From positions 124,001-188,000 of the forward strand of contig CAZFBA010000002.1 of NCBI GenBank assembly GCA_964517135.1: a stretch of 64,000 bases of DNA, given 5' to 3'. Position 1 is the first letter of the stretch. Each line of letters starts with the position of its first letter. This document shows, in pieces, positions 1 to 8,832 of this stretch. Under the pieces are notes generated by a model that ran no database searches, had not been told where the DNA came from, and worked only from the letters and a program-made list of their open reading frames with translations. This DNA comes from CAZFBA01 sp964517135. GTDB lineage: Bacteria > Cyanobacteriota > Vampirovibrionia > JBFMGH01. A program made the translations under genes and the position numbers.

Positions 1-1369
1 TCTGGTTAAAAGCATTTATATTAGAGGGGTTTGTTTTGTTAACTGCAATGTTAGAAAGAGTATTAACAGCCTCTTTGGAAGTTGAACCTCCTTCTGATGC
101 AATGTTGCCGAGTAAACTAACGGCGTTATTTCTTACTTTACCGTTAGTACCAGGATCCTGGGCTACTGATCTGATAGTTTCCATACCTTCTTGAGCACTG
201 GCACTGCCGGATTTGGCTATTTCTCCAAGCTCTGAAAGGGCTAACTGTGCTCTTGATGGGTTATTATCTTTAGAGAGTTTCTGGAGTCCACTTAGTGCAT
301 GTCCATTACCATTAAGGGCAGCTTCTTTGAGCATTTGTGCAGCTCTGGTTGCAATTTCTACAGGTTCTGAGTGGACTGCCTGGGTGAGTCCTTTGGCGGC
401 TTCTTTACTTCCTGCCCCTGTTGGAGATTCTTTTGCAATTTCTCCCAGTATATTGACTCCTCCCATGCGGTCTTCTTTAGAAAGATTACCTCTTTTCATC
501 AGTGTATTAATAGCTGATGCTGTTTGTGCAGGGTCTTTATCCTTGGCTTCGCTGGCAACTTTAGTAAAATTAATGGCACCTTTCTTTAACAGGCCTTCAA
601 AGGCTTCCTGTGCTCTGGGGTTTCTATCTGTCAAATGTAGCAATTTGGTTGCAGCTTCACCTGATCGTTCTGTTGGAGTGCTGGCTATCATTTCCAGAAC
701 TTGAGGTCTACCTTCTGCTCCGGCAATTACCTGATCTATACCTTTTCCTGCGTTCTCTTGCAGCTTTTCAAAGGGGTTTTTGCTGTAGTCATTTAACTTG
801 ATAAATGCTTTTTTATTGCCCATTAAAGCCTGTTCAACAAGAGCATCAACGGCTTTTTGAGGATCCAGGAGGGCTTCTGGCTCAACTGTTTTCATCAGGT
901 CTCCGATATCCGGTCTGTCCTTGAGGTCCTGTGGAAGTTGTTTAAAGAGTGGATCCTGTTTGACTTCTTCTGGTATCTGCTTTAGATAGGTTTGGTCAGG
1001 TTTTTTGTTAGATAAGCGTTTTTCATGCTCCTGTATTTCTGCTTGTGCCTGACTTATTTGAGGCAGTATATCAGGTTTTTGTGGGTTATTGTTTTGTGGT
1101 TGCAGTGATTGGAAAGCGGTTTGTTTTTGATCTTTTGATAAAGATTCGTTAGCATAAAGGTTATAGGCAGCAAGGTTATTTAAATTGTTTATGATCTTTG
1201 ACGGATCTTGTGTTTGTTGTTGCTGCTGTTGTTGTGTTTGATTTTCCTTTTCATTGTCTGCTTCCCGGGGAGCCAATTGTTGTTGAAGTTTTTCAACACG
1301 ACATTGAGCAGCTTTGAGTTGCTGCGTTATTAACATTTGTTGATTTTGAGAGTTTAGGTGTACTGTCAA
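1..1369 (-). CDS. Large helical-repeat (HEAT/ARM-like) protein, 3' end outside window
   Basis: The minus-strand frame is open from position 1369 to the left edge (456 codons, no stop), so the gene is cut by the window. I choose a TTG start at 1369 because GGAG lies 8 nt upstream; the first ATG (1336) has no ribosome binding site. The first ~110 residues are Gln/Asn-rich with a run of seven Gln. From about residue 170 onward there are repeating ~30-40-residue helical units with the pattern A..L..L...G.......A...L..IA (for example SALNTL-, ILGEIAKES-, LGEIAKSG- and LLGNIASEG-like segments), resembling HEAT/ARM solenoids. No signal peptide or catalytic motif is visible. Function unknown; it may be a scaffold or protein-interaction protein. 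It is divergent from the FliO-like gene. Confidence 0.7.
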   Translation of the reverse strand, partial: MTVHLNSQNQQMLITQQLKAAQCRVEKLQQQLAPREADNEKENQTQQQQQQQTQDPSKIINNLNNLAAYNLYANESLSKDQKQTAFQSLQPQNNNPQKPDILPQISQAQAEIQEHEKRLSNKKPDQTYLKQIPEEVKQDPLFKQLPQDLKDRPDIGDLMKTVEPEALLDPQKAVDALVEQALMGNKKAFIKLNDYSKNPFEKLQENAGKGIDQVIAGAEGRPQVLEMIASTPTERSGEAATKLLHLTDRNPRAQEAFEGLLKKGAINFTKVASEAKDKDPAQTASAINTLMKRGNLSKEDRMGGVNILGEIAKESPTGAGSKEAAKGLTQAVHSEPVEIATRAAQMLKEAALNGNGHALSGLQKLSKDNNPSRAQLALSELGEIAKSGSASAQEGMETIRSVAQDPGTNGKVRNNAVSLLGNIASEGGSTSKEAVNTLSNIAVNKTNPSNINAFNQ

Positions 1370-1797
1370 ACTACCAACTCCAACAATTGTGGCAATTGTT
1401 TGTTGCCCTGAACCAGTTTTATCTTATGTGTCAGATATGCTCCAGTTTTCAGAGTCTTTGATAGTGGTTGTTTTAGTGTTTAGGCCGGTATACCCGGTAA
1501 AAGCATGCTAAAATGCTCTATTTTTATAAAAACACATGGTGCTGTCAAATTACCTGAAATTTTTTGTTTTGCAAATAAAATTTACAAATGTTAACTTTTT
1601 GTCTGTTGTGAGGCTTATTTTTTATGGAATCCCTATTGGGGTAATGTTTTTGCTCTGTCAGGTGCTTGAAGCTCTGTTATGAAATGATTTTGCTTAAATC
1701 TGAATTGGTGTGTGTTTGTAAACTCCTAGTTTTATAACATTTATCCTGTATAATAGATTATTAAGTAGGTTGTTTTGAAAATTTGAGGAACAAAGAG
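1370..1797. promoter_or_regulatory. Divergent spacer with a -10 box for the FliO-like gene
   Basis: A 428-bp AT-rich region between divergent genes with no coding signal. A perfect TATAAT stands at 1749-1754, 44 nt before the GTG start at 1798, but no good -35 box precedes it. A short hairpin (AGCAT/ATGCT) near 1502-1518 is followed by a T-rich stretch. Nothing else recognised. Confidence 0.45.
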
Positions 1798-3171
1798 GTG
1801 AATTACAAGGTTCTGAGTGCGATTTTATCTGTAGTAATGGTTATGTTGCTTTTGCCGCAAGCTGTTATGGCACAGGGATCTGTGAATTCGTTAAACAGTG
1901 TTAAGGTACAATCAGCTGGTGATAATGCTGTTGTTGTTGATGTGTATGTGAATTCTAGTGATGCAGTGGCAAAGCCTCAGATAAGTTCCAGAAAATATTC
2001 TAAAGATAAGTTTATTATAGATCTAATCAATGTTCAGGATCAGGGTGGGGCAACTAAAGATACTTCAGGATCAGCAGGGCTCGTTAATAGTTCAAGTTTA
2101 AAGATTGGTAACCTTCCTGGAGGCTCATCTTCAAGGGTTTTAATTGATCTTGATAATCCTGATATTAATGTAAAAGAGGTCAGGTATCATGTTGTTAGTC
2201 AGAGCAGCTTACCTACTACAACCGTAGCAAGTAAGCCTGAAGAGAAAGCTTCTCAGGTACAGCCTTCAAAGCCAGAGCCTGTTGTTAAACCCGAGCCAAA
2301 ACCGTCAGTAAAGCCTGAGCCAAAACCACAATCACAACCTAAGGCTGAACTAAAGCCAGAGACAAAGCCTGAACCAGAGAATCAATCTCAATCTCAACCT
2401 CAAGCAAAAGCGGAATTATCTGTAGTAAAATCTTCACCTGAAAAGAAATCCGGACCGGTAGTAGTTCATAAGACTGATAAGCCAGCTGTTACACCTGAAA
2501 AAACTTCGGCTCCTCCTGTAAAGCCTGAATCTAAGGATAAATCAGAGGCAAAACTTACAATAGATAAAAAGACCATAGTGCAGGCAAAGCCAGAAGAAAA
2601 GCCTGCTGAACTATCGTCAAAACCTTCTGAACCATCTGCCCCTGAAAATATTGAGCAGGTACCGATTAATCTCGGGGATGATCCACCAGCAGGAAGAAAT
2701 ATCAGGTCTATAGATGTGAAAGATGATGAATTAGATTATGGTCAGATGATTACAACATTTGGCTGGGCTCTTTTGATTGTTATACCTTTGATTCTGGTAG
2801 TTATCTGGGTTATGAGTATGGTATATAAAGGTGGAGAGCCTATGGGGCTTAAATCACTTGCCGCAGGCGGTGGTAACAGGTTTAAGATCATATCTTCTAC
2901 TTCACTCGGCCAGGGTAAAAGTGTTCATCTTGTTGAAATAAAGGGCAGGCAGCTTGTTATAGGATGCACAAATAATAGTATTAATATACTGACAGAGTTT
3001 GACGAGTTTGATGAATTTGTTGAAGATAATAAGTCTGTTGATACCCATACTGCTCAGTCTTCAAGGCACGATAAATACAGAAGATCAAGACCTCCTACAG
3101 GTAGTTTTTCTGATTTATACAAAGATTATAAGAAACGAATAGATGAAAACGACCTCGAAGACGAGTATTAG
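1798..3171 (+). CDS. fliO: FliO-like flagellar biosynthesis protein with N-terminal AMIN domain
   Basis: FliO is a membrane accessory of the flagellar type III export gate (FliP/Q/R). The C-terminal ~60 residues after the membrane helix (FKIISSTSLGQGKSVHLVEI, then GRQLVIGCTNNSINIL) have the typical FliO beta-rich pattern. Order: signal peptide (about residues 1-26, ending near AVMAQ), an AMIN-like beta domain (about 30-130), a ~150-residue Pro/Lys/Glu linker rich in KPEPKP, one transmembrane segment (about 321-345), the FliO domain, and a charged tail. I choose GTG at 1798, with GAGGA 8 nt upstream, over the TTG at 1783, which lacks a ribosome binding site. AMIN domains usually bind peptidoglycan or target periplasmic proteins, so this protein probably spans the periplasm. 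It ends 3 bp before the convergent regulator gene. FliO identity is fairly sure; the AMIN call is from pattern. Confidence 0.68.
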   Translation: MNYKVLSAILSVVMVMLLLPQAVMAQGSVNSLNSVKVQSAGDNAVVVDVYVNSSDAVAKPQISSRKYSKDKFIIDLINVQDQGGATKDTSGSAGLVNSSSLKIGNLPGGSSSRVLIDLDNPDINVKEVRYHVVSQSSLPTTTVASKPEEKASQVQPSKPEPVVKPEPKPSVKPEPKPQSQPKAELKPETKPEPENQSQSQPQAKAELSVVKSSPEKKSGPVVVHKTDKPAVTPEKTSAPPVKPESKDKSEAKLTIDKKTIVQAKPEEKPAELSSKPSEPSAPENIEQVPINLGDDPPAGRNIRSIDVKDDELDYGQMITTFGWALLIVIPLILVVIWVMSMVYKGGEPMGLKSLAAGGGNRFKIISSTSLGQGKSVHLVEIKGRQLVIGCTNNSINILTEFDEFDEFVEDNKSVDTHTAQSSRHDKYRRSRPPTGSFSDLYKDYKKRIDENDLEDEY

Positions 3172-3174
3172 TCT

Positions 3175-3843
3175 CTATTTTGAACATTTAATATAGAATG
3201 AGCAGAAATCGACGCCGCTGCTTTTGTTTGTTTCTATTTTGCAGTCGAGTTCAGCAGATTCAAGTATTTTGTGGAGAATTTTAAGTGCAAATTTGCTTAA
3301 AAGGTTATATTTAAGGATAGAGTTATAGAAATCGCAGTTATACTCTCTGATAACGTAACTATAGTCATCGATTTTTTCCCACTCTGCCATAGAACCCCAG
3401 GCCCTGACCAGTGAAGTCATTGTATCTACTTTTTCATCAAGGGTTTTATCTTCTAATTCATATTTGCAGAGGGCATAAATACGTTCTGCAATGTTGTCAA
3501 AGATTAGATCTACTTTTTCAGGGCCGTCAATTCTTTCTATTTCGTTTAGTATCATACTGAGAAGAAAGTCATATCTTTTAGGAAACAGGTTATTGGCCAG
3601 CTCTGTTAAAGAATAAAGTATTTTAGGCCTGCCTGCTCCGTGTCTAATGGTTATAGATTTGATTAATTGGTCTCTTTCAAGGGCTGCAAGATGCTGACGT
3701 ATACTTGTAGGCGCCAGTGACAGGCTTTTACTTATATCATCAACCGTGGCACCACCCTGCTTTTTGATGATACGCAAGATCTCATTTTTAGGAGGCTTTA
3801 GTACGCTCCGGTTGAATATGTCAACTTGTTCTCTTTCCTGCAT
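3175..3843 (-). CDS. Winged-helix transcriptional regulator (SufR/ArsR-like, COG2345 type)
   Basis: 222 aa. Residues ~15-85 form a winged helix-turn-helix (ILRIIKKQGGATVDDISKSL, SIRQHLAALERDQLIKS) followed by the wing GAGRPKILYSLTE. The C-terminal half has cysteines at spacing seen in iron-sulfur-sensing relatives: one in REYNCDFYNS, then CKIE and DFCSFYIK near the end. Cyanobacterial SufR and related proteins use such cysteines to hold an Fe-S cluster and repress target genes; whether this one does is inference. The gene is convergent with the FliO-like gene, and its own upstream side is the long 3844-4790 spacer. Target unknown. Confidence 0.7.
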   Translation of the reverse strand: MQEREQVDIFNRSVLKPPKNEILRIIKKQGGATVDDISKSLSLAPTSIRQHLAALERDQLIKSITIRHGAGRPKILYSLTELANNLFPKRYDFLLSMILNEIERIDGPEKVDLIFDNIAERIYALCKYELEDKTLDEKVDTMTSLVRAWGSMAEWEKIDDYSYVIREYNCDFYNSILKYNLLSKFALKILHKILESAELDCKIETNKSSGVDFCSFYIKCSK

Positions 3844-4790
3844 GAATATGGCCTGTTATATAGAATTAAGAAGTTTAAATTTTTAAAGGGGTGTTTTTTT
3901 GCTTCTATCAATGAATAAATTTTAGTCTATCATAAAATGCAGTGCGTGCTTAATAATTCAATCAACTTTGAAGTTTTGTTATTGAAGAAACTTAAGCTTC
4001 TGGTTTCTGAAAATACCTTGTAGTGTGCTTGTTTGCACTTTTTATATTTCCTTAACTTATCTTATTATTGTTTATAGTATTAGTTGTTAGTTTTTTTTGC
4101 TTGAGCTATAAATTTATTATATTTTTTACGTAATTTAGCGTTAAAATAATCTAAACTCTTTTTAATCTGTATTTTGAATTTTTTTGGTCGAAAAGATTAT
4201 CTATGAGAGTAATATGTTGTTGAGTTCTACTGAGTATTCTCTCTAAATGTTATTTTATATTTATGTATTGATTATAACTGAATATTGATCAAATGAAGGA
4301 GGTTGAGAATATATAAAATCCATGTTCTATCTTATTTTTACAGATTAAGCAGGTTGAAACTCCTTAAGCAGGATCTGTTTTCAATGTCAGGGCTATGCAA
4401 GTAGTACTTAAGAAAGAAGCATCATAAACAGTGATAAGACATGATACAAGAAAAATAAGAGCGTTGAAGTTTACCGGCAGTGTTTGGCTTTGCAGTAATT
4501 TGACTTCAAAACCTCTGAGCATACATGCTGTAAGTATGATGAATATTGAGCAAATTGAGAACAGTTTCTGTTAATTAATTTTAAGTTAAGTTTGTGAGGT
4601 AATTTTTAAGTTTAAATAAAAGGAAACAAGCCTATTTTAATATTCCTTAAATTTGACAGTTGCGTTTTTACCTGTACACTTTAGTTCTAGAAAGATAAAA
4701 TCATCTGCACTGACTCCCCCAAAAGATTTATGCACAAATGAAACTTAAAAGTCGACTTAATGAAACAATAATATGAGGAATGAATAAAAG
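3844..4790. other. 947-bp non-coding spacer
   Basis: No frame on either strand is convincing as a gene. A strong ribosome-binding-like GAAGGAGG near 4295 is followed only by a few codons before a stop. A sigma-70 promoter lies at 4653-4680. The region separates a regulator from the dehydratase-activase operon and is long for this genome, so it could hold a small RNA or a long leader; I cannot identify one. Confidence 0.4.
4653..4680 (+). promoter_or_regulatory. Sigma-70-type promoter upstream of the activase operon
   Basis: TTGACA (4653-4658), 16-bp spacer, TACACT (4675-4680), about 110 nt upstream of the ATG at 4791. The -35 box is perfect and the -10 box matches at four of six positions. 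Confidence 0.5.
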
Positions 4791-5801
4791 ATGTCTAAAA
4801 AAGTTTTCTTAGGAATAGATGTAGGCAGTGTTACCACAAAATTGGCTTTGATAGACGAGAAAGCAGAGCATGTTGACAGCAATATGTTGCGTACGTCAGG
4901 TAGACCGGTGATTGCAATCCAGAAAGGTATGAATTATCTTATGGATAATGCAAATGAAGACTATGAAGTAATAGGCGTAGGTACAACAGGCGGCGGCAGG
5001 CAGCTTGCAGGCGCTGTAGTTGGGGCTGATATAATTAAGAATGAAATTACGGCACATGCTGTTGCTGCTACCCAGCATAATAATGACGTTCAGACTATTC
5101 TTGAAATAGGTGGCCAGGATAGCAAAATTATTATCTTAAGAGATGGTATTGTTACGGATTTTGCTATGAATACTGTTTGTGCTGCCGGAACAGGAAGCTT
5201 TTTAGATCAACAGGCCAATAGATTAAACGTGCCTATAGAAGATTTCGGTGACATGTCTCTGGAATCAACTGCACCAGCAAGGATTGCAGGTCGCTGTGGA
5301 GTTTTTGCCGAAAGTGATTTAATCCACAAACAACAACTTGGCTTTCCTGTTCCTGACCTATTATATGGCCTCTGTCAGGCACTTGTCAGAAACTATCTTA
5401 GCAATCTTGCTCTGGGCAAAGAAATTCTTCCTGAAGTAGCCTTTCAGGGTGGTGTTGCAGCAAATAAAGGAATGGTTAAGGCCTTTGAAGAGGCTCTTGG
5501 TGTACCTATTATAGTACCGGATAACTTCCAGACGATGGGTGCTATCGGCGCAGCACTGCTTGCACTGGAAAATTATGAGTTTACCCAGAAGCCTACCAAT
5601 TTTCATGGCTGGGAAATAAGAGACCTCAAGTTTACTTCGCTGACTCACGAATGCGCTGATTGCTCTAATAACTGTGAAATTATTACAATCGTTGAGGGAG
5701 AACTTGAAAAAGAAGCCCCTAAATCACCTAAAGAAGTCAAAGGGCATATTGTGGCAAGATGGGGCGGCACCTGCGGCAAGTGGGATCAGGTCGTATCTTA
5801 G
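4791..5801 (+). CDS. 2-hydroxyacyl-CoA dehydratase activase (BadF/BadG/BcrA/BcrD family ATPase)
   Basis: 336 aa. These homodimeric [4Fe-4S] ATPases (HgdC-type) inject an electron into 2-hydroxyacyl-CoA dehydratases or related reductases. The ASKHA ATPase fold is evident: GIDVGSVTTKLALID at the N-terminus, VGTTGGGRQ, EIGGQDSKIIIL near residue 105, and the cluster-ligand region NTVCAAGTGSFLDQQ (Cys ~130), followed by AGRCGVFAESD (Cys ~168). The C-terminus carries four further cysteines (CADCSNNC and GGTCGKW), which suggests an extra metal site or interface with the next gene. The downstream DUF2229-like partner starts 23 bp later, so they are probably co-transcribed and together correspond to the larger fused activases of other bacteria. 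Confidence 0.85.
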   Translation: MSKKVFLGIDVGSVTTKLALIDEKAEHVDSNMLRTSGRPVIAIQKGMNYLMDNANEDYEVIGVGTTGGGRQLAGAVVGADIIKNEITAHAVAATQHNNDVQTILEIGGQDSKIIILRDGIVTDFAMNTVCAAGTGSFLDQQANRLNVPIEDFGDMSLESTAPARIAGRCGVFAESDLIHKQQLGFPVPDLLYGLCQALVRNYLSNLALGKEILPEVAFQGGVAANKGMVKAFEEALGVPIIVPDNFQTMGAIGAALLALENYEFTQKPTNFHGWEIRDLKFTSLTHECADCSNNCEIITIVEGELEKEAPKSPKEVKGHIVARWGGTCGKWDQVVS

Positions 5802-5824
5802 GTTTCACAAGTAAAGGATAGTTT

Positions 5825-6874
5825 ATGCAAATTGGTATTCCCAGAGCTTTAGGCTATTACATGTATTATCCATTCTGGTATGGCTTCTTTTCAGACCTGG
5901 ATATAGATATTATTCTCTCAAACAGGTCTACTAAAAGAATTCTGGCTAATGGAAGTGCACTGGTAGTACCTGAAACCTGTTTGCCTGTTAAGGTGTATAT
6001 CGGTCATGTTATAGATCTTCTGGATAAAAAGAAGGCTGAAAATATCTATTCTCCAAGTATTCAGTCTATAGCACATAAAATATACAATTGCTCAAAACTA
6101 AGAGGTCTGCCTGATCTGGCTAGAAACGTTGTAAAACGTGATTTTATGCTGATTGAACCAACCCTTGATAAGTCAGTGAAAAACCAGGGCCTTTATGAAT
6201 ATCTCTATGAGACAGTTCAGCCACTTGGTATAACTGATAAGAAGCGTATTAAAAAGGCTTCTAAAGCAGGTTGGGCAACTTATAATAAATTTAATGAGCT
6301 ATGCCAGCAGGGTGTCAGATATAATGATGCAATAGATTTTATTACAGGCAAAAAACAGGATGTTCAACCGGCAGAATTTGATAAACCAGTAACGGTAGCG
6401 GTTATATCTCATCATTATAATTTGTTTGACGAATATTTAAGTATGAGGTTGCTGCAAAAGCTTGAAAAACTTAATGTAAATGTGGTAACACATTTGTGTT
6501 TGTCAAGGGAACAGCAACTTGAGGGCATTAAGAATCTTGAAACTGTTTTATACTGGTCGAATGAGTATGAGATGACAGGTGCCGCAGGGTATTTCCTGAA
6601 GTCTGATAATATTGATGGTATTATTACTCTTACTGCCTTTGGTTGTGGTCCTGATTCACTGGTAATAGAACGTATTATCAGGTATGCCAAGTATAGCAAA
6701 GTACCACTACTTAACCTTACTATAGATGAACATACAGGTGAGGCAGGTATAGTTACCAGAATAGAAGCTTTTACAGATATGCTTGTCAGAAGAAAGCGTA
6801 TTCAGAGTGGTTTTATACCGACACATATGCGTTCATCTTCTACCTCTAACCTTGAAAAGGAACTGGTGCAATAA
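5825..6874 (+). CDS. Acyl-CoA dehydratase activase-associated protein (DUF2229-like)
   Basis: 349 aa. The N-terminus (MQIGIPRALGYYMYYPFWYG, then SNRSTKRILANGS and VPETCLPVKVYIGH) has the pattern of the domain that follows the ATPase modules in large BadF-type activases. A conserved Cys lies in PETCLPVK (~59), with further cysteines in IYNCSKL and GCGPDS. It is 23 bp behind the activase gene with the same orientation. Its role is presumably in electron transfer or in binding the dehydratase-like substrate protein; in well-studied systems the exact reaction is unknown. The family assignment is from motif memory. Confidence 0.7.
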   Translation: MQIGIPRALGYYMYYPFWYGFFSDLDIDIILSNRSTKRILANGSALVVPETCLPVKVYIGHVIDLLDKKKAENIYSPSIQSIAHKIYNCSKLRGLPDLARNVVKRDFMLIEPTLDKSVKNQGLYEYLYETVQPLGITDKKRIKKASKAGWATYNKFNELCQQGVRYNDAIDFITGKKQDVQPAEFDKPVTVAVISHHYNLFDEYLSMRLLQKLEKLNVNVVTHLCLSREQQLEGIKNLETVLYWSNEYEMTGAAGYFLKSDNIDGIITLTAFGCGPDSLVIERIIRYAKYSKVPLLNLTIDEHTGEAGIVTRIEAFTDMLVRRKRIQSGFIPTHMRSSSTSNLEKELVQ

Positions 6875-6980
6875 TTACCCTGACAGAAGCTATGAGCTGT
6901 GTTACTATAGCTCAGATTACAGGTATTCTTAAAGTTTATAGTATAATGAACGAAGTTCTATTGTAATAGAAGCTTAGCCT

Positions 6981-7265
6981 ATGCCACAATATATAAGAAA
7001 TACAAATTGTGATATCGATTTTCTCTCTTCAGAAGGAGTTTATGAATACCTTGAAGATTCTCTTACATTACTACCACCGCCTGTTATGAATACTGAGGCC
7101 GCAAAGCTCCTTTTTGAATGCCTGAGAGAAAAAAATGTACCAGAAATTATTAAAAATAAAACACAAAATATCAGCTGGAAACACCAACCCTTTGAACTTC
7201 AATCTATTGCGGTAGGGTTAAAGTTGTATAAGCCAGAAAGTCAAAATATTGAGCAGGAGAATTGA
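6981..7265 (+). CDS. Hypothetical small protein
   Basis: 94 aa, not recognised. It is soluble and acidic in its first half (CDIDFLSSEGVYEYLEDS) with no membrane segment or motif. Its TGA ends 1 bp before the nnr ATG, and its last codons carry the nnr ribosome binding site, which supports a real, translationally coupled cistron. No strong ribosome binding site precedes its own ATG. Confidence 0.5.
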   Translation: MPQYIRNTNCDIDFLSSEGVYEYLEDSLTLLPPPVMNTEAAKLLFECLREKNVPEIIKNKTQNISWKHQPFELQSIAVGLKLYKPESQNIEQEN

Positions 7266-7266
7266 C

Positions 7267-8832
7267 ATGAAAGTTTTAACTGGAACACAGATGGCAGATG
7301 TGGATAAGAAAGCCATACATGACCTGGGTATAGATGGCCTTATACTTATGGAAAATGCAGGTATAAAGATATTTCAGCGTATAAAAGAAATTATAAAAGA
7401 CCTGACAGAAAAAGATAATATGCCGTTTAGTTATGTTTTGATCATAGCAGGCAAAGGAAACAACGGCGGAGATGGCTTTGTTATTGCCCGCCACCTTCTT
7501 TCTGAAGGTTATTCTGTTAAGGTTTATGCTATAGCAGAAGAATCTGAGTATAAAGGAGATGCCTTAAAGACTTATAAAGCACTGAAAAACTTTTGTGAAA
7601 TTACGACAATTACTGAAGAAATTAAAGATGAGCTTGAGAACGATATTCAAGAAGCCAGTATAGTAGTTGATGCACTTCTTGGTACAGGCTTTAAAGGCCC
7701 GGTAAAAGGCTTTTATTATGATGTTATTGGCTTAATAAATGAATCTGATGGTATTGTTTTTTCTGTGGATATACCTTCAGGGGTTGAGGCTGATACAGGT
7801 AAGGTTAATAATATAGCTGTGGAGGCTGATTATACAGAAACTCTTGCTGCTCCTAAGCTTGGTCTTCTTGTTATGCCTGGTACTGAGTATACTGGTGAGC
7901 TTGGTATATCTGATATTGGTATACCTGATTATTTGATAAGGCAAAGTAAAAGTAATGTATATCTGACAACTGATGACTATATTTGTGATCTGATGCCAAT
8001 AAGGGTTGACGAAAGCAATAAAGGTACTTATGGTAAAGTTTTAACCATTGCTGGAAGTTATACAATGACTGGTGCTGCCCTCTTAACTTCTTATAGTTCT
8101 CTCAAGATAGGTTCAGGTATGAGCATTCTGGCCTGTCCGGGGTCGATGGTTCCTTATTATGCAGGTATTTATCCTGAATTAACCTATGTAGCATTGCCTG
8201 AAACTTCTGCAAAGACTATTGCTTCCAGTGCTTCAAGTATGCTTATTGATAAGCTTGAAAGCTATGATGTTGTTGCTATTGGTCCGGGTATTGGTGTTGA
8301 TGATGAAACAAAAAGACTGGTTAGTGATATTTGTATTGAGGCAAAGAATAAAGATATTCCACTGGTGATTGATGCTGATGGTTTGAACTGTCTTGCTGAG
8401 CTTAAAGGTGTAAAACTTTTTAATAATGCTATTTTAACACCTCATCCAAAAGAACTGTCAAGGTTGCTGGATGTTTCACTGGATGATGTTCTTGCTGATA
8501 GGCTTAGTATGGCTAATAAGGCAGCAGACCGGTTCGGTTGTAGTGTCGTTTTAAAGGGATCAAAGACGCTTATTGTTTCAAAAGATGCAGTATTTATTAA
8601 TCCGACAAGTACGTCTGCTCTTGCAACTGCTGGAACAGGTGATGTTTTAACTGGTATGATAGCAGGGCTTGTAGCACAGGGTCTTTCAGTCTATGATGCA
8701 GCTGTTTGTGCTGTATATATTCATGGTCTTGCAGGAGAACTGGCAGCTAAAAAGCTCACAGAATACTCTGTAGTGGCGTCAGATGTTATGAATTGTATTC
8801 CTGAAGCACTTATAGAGTTAGGAGTTCTGTAA
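7267..8832 (+). CDS. nnr: Bifunctional NAD(P)HX epimerase / ADP-dependent NAD(P)HX dehydratase
   Basis: 521 aa. It repairs hydrated NADH/NADPH: the N-terminal YjeF_N domain epimerises NAD(P)HX and the C-terminal carbohydrate-kinase-like domain dehydrates the S form using ADP. Visible: MKVLTGTQMADVDKKAI, then AGKGNNGGDGFVIARHL (epimerase glycine loop, residues ~60-75), VDALLGTGFKGPV and VDIPSGVEADTG. In the C-terminal half are GKVLTIAGSYTMTGAA, AIGPGIG, VIDADGLN, LTPHPKE and the catalytic STSALATAGTGDVLTG with the NAGTGDVL-type loop. I choose ATG 7267, with GGAG 8 nt upstream, over the longer TTG. The stop overlaps convergent plsC by 15 bp. Confidence 0.93.
   Translation: MKVLTGTQMADVDKKAIHDLGIDGLILMENAGIKIFQRIKEIIKDLTEKDNMPFSYVLIIAGKGNNGGDGFVIARHLLSEGYSVKVYAIAEESEYKGDALKTYKALKNFCEITTITEEIKDELENDIQEASIVVDALLGTGFKGPVKGFYYDVIGLINESDGIVFSVDIPSGVEADTGKVNNIAVEADYTETLAAPKLGLLVMPGTEYTGELGISDIGIPDYLIRQSKSNVYLTTDDYICDLMPIRVDESNKGTYGKVLTIAGSYTMTGAALLTSYSSLKIGSGMSILACPGSMVPYYAGIYPELTYVALPETSAKTIASSASSMLIDKLESYDVVAIGPGIGVDDETKRLVSDICIEAKNKDIPLVIDADGLNCLAELKGVKLFNNAILTPHPKELSRLLDVSLDDVLADRLSMANKAADRFGCSVVLKGSKTLIVSKDAVFINPTSTSALATAGTGDVLTGMIAGLVAQGLSVYDAAVCAVYIHGLAGELAAKKLTEYSVVASDVMNCIPEALIELGVL

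Noticed and set aside
213..704. Plus-strand 163-aa open frame
   Set aside because: Antisense to the helical-repeat gene, with low-complexity Ser/Leu/Ala content typical of a shadow frame.
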